NCBI GenBank assembly: GCA_951230915.1
Contig: OX579637.1
Location: 2,418,001 to 2,482,000 of the forward strand
Direction of reading: 5' to 3'
DNA from: Antitrichia curtipendula
Lineage: Eukaryota > Streptophyta > Bryopsida > Hypnales > Leucodontaceae
Length of the DNA: 64,000 nt
The notes beneath the pieces are model-generated. The model was not told the origin of the DNA. It searched no databases and saw only the letters and a list, made by a program, of their open reading frames with translations. Shown here in pieces: positions 51,947 through 63,310 of the stretch. Positions within the stretch are counted from its first letter, which is position 1. Each line of letters begins with the position of its first letter. A program made the translations under genes and the position numbers.

Positions 51947-53303
51947 GGGTGGGGATTTGCATGGGGCCATGGATTTGATAGTAATGGAAAGAATATTTCC
52001 AACTTGCACATTATTTTTAATTTGTATCGTACACTTATTTAGTGACTCATGCATTTGTCATTCTCTAAAATACAGGGCTGGACCATTCTTTTGCGGGTCC
52101 AATACAAATTAAAGAAAATGGGTGGTGATTTGCATGGGGCCGTGGATTTGATAGTAATGGAAAGAATATTTCCAACTTGCAGATTATTTTTAATTTGTAA
52201 CGTGCACCTATTTAGTGACTCATGCATTTGTCATTCTCTAAATTACAGGGCTGGACCATTCTTTTGCGGGTCCAATACAAATTAAAGAAAATGGGTGGTG
52301 ATTTGCATGGGGCCATGGATTTGATAGTAATGGAAAGAATATTTCCAACTTGCACATTCTTTTTAATTTGTATCGTACACTTATTTAGTGACTCATGCAT
52401 TTGTCATTCTCTAAATTACAGGGCTGGACCATTCTTTTGCGGGTCCAATACAAATTAAAGAAAATGGGTGGTGATTTGCATGGGGCCATGGATTTGATAG
52501 TAATGGAAAGAATATTTCCAACTTGCACATTCTTTTTAATTTGTATCGTACACTTATTTAGTGACTCATGCATTTGTCATTCTCTAAAATACACGGCAAG
52601 ACCATTCTTTTGCGGGTCCAATACAAATTAAAGAAAATGGGTGGTGATTTGCATGGGGCCATGGATTTGATAGTAATGGAAAAAATATTTCCAACTTGCA
52701 CATTCTTTTTAATTTGTATCGTGCACCTATTTAGTGACTCATGCATTTGTCATTCTCTAAATTACAGGGCTGGACCATTCTTTTGCGGGTCCAATACAAA
52801 TTAAAGAAAATGGGTGGTGATTTGCATGGGGCCATGGATTTGATAGAAATAGATAAAATATTTCCAACTTGCATATTATTTTCAATTTGTATCGTGCACT
52901 CATTTAGTGACTCATGCATTTGTCATTCTCTAAAATACACGGCTGGACCATTCTTTTGCGGGTCCAATACAAATTAAAGAAAATGGGTGGTGATTTGCAT
53001 GGGGCCATGGATTTGATAGAAATAGATAAAATATTTCCAACTTGCATATTATTTTCAATTTGTATCGTGCACTTATTTAGTGACTCATGCATTTGTCATT
53101 CTCTAAAATACAGGGCTGGACCATTCTTTTGCGGGTCCAATACAAATTAAAGAAAATGGGTGGTGATTTGCATGGGGCCATGGATTTGATAGAAATAGAT
53201 AAAATATTTCCAACTTGCATATTATTTTCAATTTGTATCGTGCACTTATTTAGTGACTCATGCATTTGTCATTCTCTAATATACAGGGCTGGACCATTCT
53301 TTT
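51947..53303. repeat. Long-range duplicate block, copy 1 (offset 4,325 bp, 25 monomers)
   Basis: Matches 56,272-57,628. Both copies begin with the rare GGGTGGGGATTTGC monomer and pass through GCACATTATTTTTAA, GTAACGTGCACC, several AAATTACAGG joints and the GCACTCATTTAG variant in the same order. Differences include GCCGTGG against GCCATGG near 52,141 and an AAGACC joint near 52,600 that is TGGACC in the other copy. The right end is at TTTTCCGGGTCC against TTTTGCGGTTCC (53,304/57,629). Confidence 0.85.
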
Positions 53304-53622
53304 CCGGGTCCAATACAAATTAAAGAAAATGGGTGGTGATTTGCATGGGGCCATGGATTTGATAGTAATGGAAAGAATATTTCCAACTTGCATATTATTT
53401 TTAATTTGTATCATGCACTTATTTAGTGACTCATGCATTTGTCATTCTCTAAAATACAGGGTTGGACCATTCTTTTGCGGGTCCAATACAAATTAAAGAA
53501 AATGGGTGGTGATTTGCATAAGGCCATGGATTTGATAGTAATGGAAAGAATATTTCCAACTTGCACATTCTTTTTAATTTGTATCGTGCACCTATTTAGT
53601 GACTCATGCATTTGTCATTCTC
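53109..53622. repeat. Three-monomer block, copy 1 (offset 1,903 bp, 11 monomers)
   Basis: Matches 55,012-55,525 over 514 bp. The rare TTTTCCGGGTCC joint (C at 53,304) and TATCATGCAC are shared. TTTTCCGGGTCC also occurs near 37,041 and 58,495, so this small block has been dispersed at least four times in the right half. Confidence 0.83.
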
Positions 53623-55011
53623 CAAAATACAGGGCTGGACCATTCTTTTGCGGGTCCAATACAAATTAAAGAAAATGGGTGGTGATTTGCATGGGGCCAT
53701 GGATTTGATAGTAATGGAAAGAATATTTCCAACTTGCACATTCTTTTGAATTTGTATCGTGCACTTATTTAGTGACTCATGCATTTGTCATTCTCTAAAA
53801 TACAGGGTTGGACCATTCTTTTGCGGGTCCAATACAAATTAAAGAAAATGGGTGGTGATTTGCATGGGGCCATGGATTTGATAGTAATGGAAAGAATATT
53901 TCCAACTTGCACATTCTTTTTAATTTGTATCGTGCACCTATTTAGTGACTCATGCATTTGTCATTCTCCAAAATACAGGGCTGGACCATTCTTTTGCGGG
54001 TCCAATACAAATTAAAGAAAATGGGTGGTGATTTGCATGGGGCCATGGATTTGATAGTAATGGAAAGAATATTTCCAACTTGCACATTCTTTTGAATTTG
54101 TATCGTGCACTTATTTAGTGACTCATGCATTTGTCATTCTCTAATATACAGGGCTGGACCATTCTATTGCGGGTCCAATACAAATTAAAGAAAATGGGTG
54201 GTGATTTGCATGGGGCCATGGATTTGATAGTAATGGAAAGAATATTTCCAACTTGCACATTCTTTTGAATTTGTATCGTGCACTTATTTAGTGACTCATG
54301 CATTTGTCATTCTCTAATATACAGGGTTGGACCATTCTTTTGCGGGTCCAATACAAATTAAAGAAAATGGGTGGTGATTTGCATGGGGCCATGGATTTGA
54401 TAGAAATAGATAAAATATTTCCAACTTGCATATTATTTTCAATTTGTATCGTGCACTCATTTAGTGACTCATGCATTTGTCATTCTCTAAAATACACGGC
54501 TGGACCATTCTTTTGCGGGTCCAATACAAATTAAAGAAAATGGGTGGTGATTTGCATGGGGCCATGGATTTGATAGAAATAGATAAAATATTTCCAACTT
54601 GCATATTATTTTCAATTTGTATCGTGCACTTATTTAGTGACTCATGCATTTGTCATTCTCTAAAATACAGGGTTGGACCATTCTTTTGCGGGTCCAATAC
54701 AAATTAAAGAAAATGGGTGGTGATTTGCATGGGGCCATGGATTTGATAGTAATGGAAAGAATATTTCCAACTTGCACATTCTTTTTAATTTGTATCGTGC
54801 ACCTATTTAGTGACTCATGCATTTGTCATTCTCTAAAATACAGGGCTGGACCATTCTTTTGCGGGTCCAATACAAATTAAAGAAAATGGGTGGTGATTTG
54901 CATGGGGCCGTGGATTTGATAGTAATGGAAAGAATATTTCCAACTTGCAGATTATTTTTAATTTGTAACGTGCACCTATTTAGTGACTCATGCATTTGTC
55001 ATTCTCTAAAT

Positions 55012-55525
55012 TACAGGGCTGGACCATTCTTTTGCGGGTCCAATACAAATTAAAGAAAATGGGTGGTGATTTGCATGGGGCCATGGATTTGATAGAAATA
55101 GATAAAATATTTCCAACTTGCATATTATTTTCAATTTGTATCGTGCACTTATTTAGTGACTCATGCATTTGTCATTCTCTAATATACAGGGCTGGACCAT
55201 TCTTTTCCGGGTCCAATACAAATTAAAGAAAATGGGTGGTGATTTGCATGGGGCCATGGATTTGATAGTAATGGAAAGAATATTTCCAACTTGCATATTA
55301 TTTTTAATTTGTATCATGCACTTATTTAGTGACTCATGCATTTGTCATTCTCTAAAATACAGGGTTGGACCATTCTTTTGCGGGTCCAATACAAATTAAA
55401 GAAAATGGGTGGTGATTTGCATAAGGCCATGGATTTGATAGTAATGGAAAGAATATTTCCAACTTGCACATTCTTTTTAATTTGTATCGTGCACCTATTT
55501 AGTGACTCATGCATTTGTCATTCTC
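55012..55525. repeat. Three-monomer block, copy 2 (offset 1,903 bp)
   Basis: Counterpart of 53,109-53,622. The boundaries are at AAATTACAGG against AAAATACAGG on the left (55,011/53,108) and TCTCTAAAA against TCTCCAAAA on the right (55,526/53,623). Confidence 0.83.
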
Positions 55526-56271
55526 TAAAATACAGGGCTGGACCATTCTTTTGCGGGTCCAATACAAATTAAAGAAAATGGGTGGTGATTTGCATGGGGC
55601 CATGGATTTGATAGAAATAGATAAAATATTTCCAACTTGCATATTATTTTGAATTTGTATCGTGCACTTATTTAGTGACTCATGCATTTGTCATTCTCTG
55701 AGATACACGGCTGGACCATTCTTTTGCGGGTCCAATACAAATTAAAGAAAATGGGTGGTGATTTGCATGGGGCCATGGATTTGATAGTAATGGAAAAAAT
55801 ATTTCCAACTTGCACATTCTTTTGAATTTGTATCGTGCACTTATTTAGTGACTCATGCATTTGTCATTCTCTAAAATACAGGGCTGGACCATTCTTTTGC
55901 GGGTCCAATACAAATTAAAGAAAATGGGTGGTGATTTGCATGGGGCCATGGATTTGATAGAAATAGATAAAATATTTCCAACTTGCATATTATTTTCAAT
56001 TTGTATCGTGCACTTATTTAGTGACTCATGCATTTGTCATTCTCTGAGATACACGGCAAGACCATTCTTTTGCGGGTCCAATACAAATTAAAGAAAATGG
56101 GTGGTGATTTGCATGGGGCCATGGATTTGATAGTAATGGAAAGAATATTTCCAACTTGCACATTCTTTTTAATTTGTATCGTGCACTTATTTAGTGACTC
56201 ATGCATTTGTCATTCTCTAAAATACACGGCAAGACCATTCTTTTGCGGGTCCAATACAAATTAAAGAAAAT

Positions 56272-57628
56272 GGGTGGGGATTTGCATGGGGCCATGGATT
56301 TGATAGTAATGGAAAGAATATTTCCAACTTGCACATTATTTTTAATTTGTATCGTACACTTATTTAGTGACTCATGCATTTGTCATTCTCTAAAATACAG
56401 GGCTGGACCATTCTTTTGCGGGTCCAATACAAATTAAAGAAAATGGGTGGTGATTTGCATGGGGCCATGGATTTGATAGTAATGGAAAGAATATTTCCAA
56501 CTTGCAGATTATTTTTAATTTGTAACGTGCACCTATTTAGTGACTCATGCATTTGTCATTCTCTAAATTACAGGGCTGGACCATTCTTTTGCGGGTCCAA
56601 TACAAATTAAAGAAAATGGGTGGTGATTTGCATGGGGCCATGGATTTGATAGTAATGGAAAGAATATTTCCAACTTGCACATTCTTTTTAATTTGTATCG
56701 TACACTTATTTAGTGACTCATGCATTTGTCATTCTCTAAATTACAGGGCTGGACCATTCTTTTGCGGGTCCAATACAAATTAAAGAAAATGGGTGGTGAT
56801 TTGCATGGGGCCATGGATTTGATAGTAATGGAAAGAATATTTCCAACTTGCACATTCTTTTTAATTTGTATCGTGCACCTATTTAGTGACTCATGCATTT
56901 GTCATTCTCTAAAATACAGGGCTGGACCATTCTTTTGCGGGTCCAATACAAATTAAAGAAAATGGGTGGTGATTTGCATGGGGCCATGGATTTGATAGTA
57001 ATGGAAAAAATATTTCCAACTTGCACATTCTTTTTAATTTGTATCGTGCACCTATTTAGTGACTCATGCATTTGTCATTCTCTAAATTACAGGGCTGGAC
57101 CATTCTTTTGCGGGTCCAATACAAATTAAAGAAAATGGGTGGTGATTTGCATGGGGCCATGGATTTGATAGAAATAGATAAAATATTTCCAACTTGCATA
57201 TTATTTTCAATTTGTATCGTGCACTCATTTAGTGACTCATGCATTTGTCATTCTCTAAAATACACGGCTGGACCATTCTTTTGCGGGTCCAATACAAATT
57301 AAAGAAAATGGGTGGTGATTTGCATGGGGCCATGGATTTGATAGAAATAGATAAAATATTTCCAACTTGCATATTATTTTCAATTTGTATCGTGCACTTA
57401 TTTAGTGACTCATGCATTTGTCATTCTCTAAAATACAGGGCTGGACCATTCTTTTGCGGGTCCAATACAAATTAAAGAAAATGGGTGGTGATTTGCATGG
57501 GGCCATGGATTTGATAGAAATAGATAAAATATTTCCAACTTGCATATTATTTTCAATTTGTATCGTGCACTTATTTAGTGACTCATGCATTTGTCATTCT
57601 CTAATATACAGGGCTGGACCATTCTTTT
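56272..57628. repeat. Long-range duplicate block, copy 2 (offset 4,325 bp)
   Basis: Counterpart of 51,947-53,303. The monomer before it carries an AAGACC joint (56,227 region) where the first copy has GGACC with an extra T in the T-run, so the left limit lies within that joint. Confidence 0.84.
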
Positions 57629-60600
57629 GCGGTTCCAATACAAATTAAAGAAAATGGGTGGTGATTTGCATGGGGCCATGGATTTGATAGTAATGGAAAG
57701 AATATTTCCAACTTGCATATTATTTTTAATTTGTATCGTGCACTTATTTAGTGACTCATGCATTTGTCATTCTCTGAGATACAGGGTTGGACCATTCTTT
57801 TGCGGGTCCAATACAAATTAAAGAAAATGGGTGGTGATTTGCATAAGGCCATGGATTTGATAGTAATGGAAAGAATATTTCCAACTTGCACATTCTTTTT
57901 AATTTGTATCGTGCACCTATTTAGTGACTCATGCATTTGTCATTCTCTAAAATACAGGGCTGGACCATTCTTTTGCGGGTCCAATACAAATTAAAGAAAA
58001 TGGGTGGTGATTTGCATGGGGCCATGGATTTGATAGTAATGGAAAGAATATTTCCAACTTGCACATTCTTTTGAATTTGTATCGTGCACTTATTTAGTGA
58101 CTCATGCATTTGTCATTCTCTAAAATACAGGGCTGGACCATTCTTTTGCGGGTCCAATACAAATTAAAGAAAATGGGTGGTGATTTGCATGGGGCCATGG
58201 ATTTGATAGAAATAGATAAAATATTTCCAACTTGCATATTATTTTCAATTTGTATCGTGCACTTATTTAGTGACTCATGCATTTGTCATTCTCTAAAATA
58301 CACGGCTGGACCATTCTTTTGCGGGTCCAATACAAATTAAAGAAAATGGGTGGTGATTTGCATGGGGCCATGGATTTGATAGAAATAGATAAAATATTTC
58401 CAACTTGCATATTATTTTCAATTTGTATCGTGCACTTATTTAGTGACTCATGCATTTGTCATTCTCTAAAATACAGGGCTGGACCATTCTTTTCCGGGTC
58501 CAATACAAATTAAAGAAAATGGGTGGTGATTTGCATGGGGCCATGGATTTGATAGTAATGGAAAGAATATTTCCAACTTGCATATTATTTTTAATTTGTA
58601 TCGTGCACTTATTTAGTGACTCATGCATTTGTCATTCTCTAAAATACAGGGTTGGACCATTCTTTTGCGGGTCCAATACAAATTAAAGAAAATGGGTGGT
58701 GATTTGCATAAGGCCATGGATTTGATAGTAATGGAAAGAATATTTCCAACTTGCACATTCTTTTTAATTTGTATCGTGCACCTATTTAGTGACTCATGCA
58801 TTTGTCATTCTCCAAAATACAGGGCTGGACCATTCTTTTGCGGGTCCAATACAAATTAAAGAAAATGGGTGGTGATTTGCATGGGGCCATGGATTTGATA
58901 GTAATGGAAAGAATATTTCCAACTTGCACATTCTTTTTAATTTGTATCGTACACTTATTTAGTGACTCATGCATTTGTCATTCTCTAAAATACAGGGCTG
59001 GACCATTCTTTTGCGGGTCCAATACAAATTAAAGAAAATGGGTGGTGATTTGCATGGGGCCATGGATTTGATAGTAATGGAAAGAATATTTCCAATTTGC
59101 ATATTATTTTTAATTTGTATCGTGCACCTATTTAGTGACTCATGCATTTGTCATTCTCCAAAATACAGGGCTGGACCATTCTTTTGCGGGTCCAATACAA
59201 ATTAAAGAAAATGGGTGGTGATTTGCATGGGGCCATGGATTTGATAGTAATGGAAAAAATATTTCCAACTTGCATATTATTTTCAATTTGTAGCGTGCAC
59301 TTATTTAGTGACTCATGCATTTGTCATTCTCTGAGATACATGGCTGGACCATTCTTTTGCGGGTCCAATACAAATTAAAGAATATGGGTAGTGATTTGCA
59401 TGGGGCCATGGATTTGATAGAAATAGATAAAATATTTCCAACTTGCATATTATTTTAAATTTGTATCGTGCACTTATTTAGTGACTCATGCATTTGTCAT
59501 TCTCTGAGATACACGGCTGGACCATTCTTTTGCGGGTCCAATACAAATTAAAGAAAATGGGTGGTGATTTGCATGGGGCCATGGATTTGATAGTAATTTA
59601 AAGAATATTTCCAACTTGCACATTCTTTTGAATTTGTATCGTGCACTTATTTAGTGACTCATGCATTTGTCATTCTCTAAAATACACGGCTGGACCATTC
59701 TTTTGCGGGTCCAATACAAATTAAAGAAAATGGGTGGTGATTTGCATGGGGCCATGGATTTGATAGAAATAGATAAAATATTTCCAACTTGCATATTATT
59801 TTCAATTTGTATCGTGCACTTATTTAGTGACTCATGCATTTGTCATTCTCTAAAATACAGGGCTGGACCATTCTTTTGCGGGTCCAATACAAATTAAAGA
59901 AAATGGGTGGTGATTTGCATGGGGCCATGGATTTGATAGAAATAGATAAAATATTTCCAACTTGCATATTATTTTCAATTTGTATCGTGCACTTATTTAG
60001 TGACTCATGCATTTGTCATTCTCTAATATACAGGGCTGGACCATTCTTTTGCGGGTCCAATACAAATTAAAGAAAATGGGTGGTGATTTGCATGGGGCCA
60101 TGGATTTGATAGTAATGGAAAGAATATTTCCAACTTGCATATTATTTTTAATTTGTATCGTGCACTTATTTAGTGACTCATGCATTTGTCATTCTCTAAA
60201 ATACAGGGTTGGACCATTCTTTTGCGGGTCCAATACAAATTAAAGAAAATGGGTGGTGATTTGCATGGGGCCATGGATTTGATAGTAATGGAAAGAATAT
60301 TTCCAACTTGCACATTCTTTTTAATTTGTATCGTACACTTATTTAGTGACTCATGCATTTGTCATTCTCTAAAATACAGGGCTGGACCATTCTTTTGCGG
60401 GTCCAATACAAATTAAAGAAAATGGGTGGTGATTTGCATGGGGCCATGGATTTGATAGTAATGGAAAGAATATTTCCAATTTGCATATTATTTTTAATTT
60501 GTATCGTGCACCTATTTAGTGACTCATGCATTTGTCATTCTCCAAAATACAGGGCTGGACCATTCTTTTGCGGGTCCAATACAAATTAAAGAAAATGGGT

Positions 60601-61998
60601 GGTGATTTGCATGGGGCCATGGATTTGATAGTAATGGAAAAAATATTTCCAACTTGCATATTATTTTCAATTTGTATCGTGCACTTATTTAGTGACTCAT
60701 GCATTTGTCATTCTCTGAGATACACGGCTGGACCATTCTTTTGCGGTTCCAATACAAATTAAAGAAAATGGGTGGTGATTTGCATGGGGCCATGGATTTG
60801 ATAGTAATGGAAAAAATATTTCCAACTTGCATATTATTTTAAATTTGTATCGTGCACTTATTTAGTGACTCATGCATTTGTCATTCTCTGAGATACACGG
60901 CTGGACCATTCTTTTGCGGTTCCAATACAAATTAACGAAAATGGGTGGTGATTTGCATGGGGCCATGGATTTGATAGTAATGGAAAAAATATTTCCAACT
61001 TGCATATTATTTTAAATTTGTATCGTGCACTTATTTAGTGACTCATGCATTTGTCATTCTCTGAGATACATGGCTGGACCATTCTTTTGCGGGTCCAATA
61101 CAAATTAAAGAAAATGGGTGGTGATTTGCATGGGGCCATGGATTTGATAGAAATAGATAAAATATTTCCAACTTGCATATTATTTTAAATTTGTATCGTG
61201 CACTTATTTAGTGACTCATGCATTTGTCATTCTCTGAGATACACGGCTGGACCATTCTTTTGCGGTTCCAATACAAATTAAAGAAAATGGGTGGTGATTT
61301 GCATGGGGCCATGGATTTGATAGTAATGGAAAAAATATTTCCAACTTGCACATTCTTTTGAATTTGTATCGTGCACTTATTTAGTGACTCATGCATTTGT
61401 CATTCTCTAAAATACACGGCTGGACCATTCTTTTGCGGGTCCAATACAAATTAAAGAAAATGGGTGGTGATTTGCATGGGGCCATGGATTTGATAGAAAT
61501 AGATAAAATATTTCCAACTTGCATATTATTTTCAATTTGTATCGTGCACTTATTTAGTGACTCATGCATTTGTCATTCTCTAATATACAGGGCTAGACCA
61601 TTCTTTTGCGGGTTCAATACAAATTAAAGAAAATGGGTGGTGATTTGCATGGGGCCATGGATTTGATAGAAATAGATAAAATATTTCCAACTTGCATATT
61701 ATTTTCAATTTGTATCGTGCACTTATTTAGTGACTCATGCATTTGTCATTCTCTAATATACAGGGCTGGACCATTCTTTTGCGGGTCCAATACAAATTAA
61801 AGAAAATGGGTGGTGATTTGCATGGGGCCATGGATTTGATAGTAATGGAAAGAATATTTCCAACTTGCATATTATTTTTAATTTGTATCGTGCACTTATT
61901 TAGTGACTCATGCATTTGTCATTCTCTAAAATACAGGGTTGGACCATTCTTTTGCGGGTCCAATACAAATTAAAGAAAATGGGTGGTGATTTGCATAA

Positions 61999-63310
61999 GG
62001 CCATGGATTTGATAGTAATGGAAAGAATATTTCCAACTTGCACATTCTTTTTAATTTGTATCGTGCACCTATTTAGTGACTCATGCATTTGTGATTCTCT
62101 AAATTACAGGGCTGGACCATTCTTTTGCGGGTCCAATACAAATTAAAGAAAATGGGTGGTGATTTGCATGGGGCCATGGATTTGATAGTAATGGAAAGAA
62201 TATTTCCAACTTGCACATTCTTTTTAATTTGTATCGTACACTTATTTAGTGACTCATGCATTTGTCATTCTCTAAAATACAGGGCTGGACCATTCTTTTG
62301 CGGGTCCAATACAAATTAAAGAAAATGGGTGGTGATTTGCATGGGGCCATGGATTTGATAGTAATGGAAAGAATATTTCCAACTTGCACATTCTTTTTAA
62401 TTTGTATCGTTCACCTATTTAGTGACTCATGCATTTGTGATTCTCTAAATTACAGGGCTGGACCATTCTTTTGCGGGTCCAATACAAATTAAAGAAAATG
62501 GGTGGTGATTTGCATGGGGCCATGGATTTGATAGTAATGGAAAGAATATTTCCAATTTGCATATTATTTTTAATTTGTATCGTGCACCTATTTAGTGACT
62601 CATGCATTTGTCATTCTCTAAAATACAGGGCTGGACCATTCTTTTGCGGGTCCAATACAAATTAAAGAAAATGGGTGGTGATTTGCATGGGGCCATGGAT
62701 TTGATAGTAATGGAAAGAATATTTCCAACTTGCACATTCTTTTTAATTTGTATCGTGCACCTATTTAGTGACTCATGCATTTGTGATTCTCTAAATTACA
62801 GGGCTGGACCATTCTTTTGCGGGTCCAATACAAATTAAAGAAAATGGGTGGTGATTTGCATGGGGCCATGGATTTGATAGTAATGGAAAGAATATTTCCA
62901 ACTTGCACATTCTTTTTAATTTGTATCGTACACTTATTTAGTGACTCATGCATTTGTCATTCTCTAAAATACAGGGCTGGACCATTCTTTTGCGGGTCCA
63001 ATACAAATTAAAGAAAATGGGTGGTGATTTGCATGGGGCCATGGATTTGATAGTAATGGAAAGAATATTTCCAACTTGCACATTCTTTTTAATTTGTATC
63101 GTTCACCTATTTAGTGACTCATGCATTTGTGATTCTCTAAATTACAGGGCTGGACCATTCTTTTGCGGGTCCAATACAAATTAAAGAAAATGGGTGGTGA
63201 TTTGCATGGGGCCATGGATTTGATAGTAATGGAAAGAATATTTCCAATTTGCATATTATTTTTAATTTGTATCGTGCACCTATTTAGTGACTCATGCATT
63301 TGTCATTCTC
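61999..63310. repeat. 4-monomer tandem duplication, unit 692 bp
   Basis: Bases 61,999-62,618 match 62,691-63,310 at 692 bp offset. The TTTGTGATTCTC plus AAATTACAGG monomers alternate with TCTAAAATACAGG monomers, and the TCGTTCACC variant is shared. The left end is set by GCATAAGG against GCATGGGG (61,998/62,690) and the right end by CTCTAAAA against CTCCAAAA (62,619/63,311). Confidence 0.87.
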
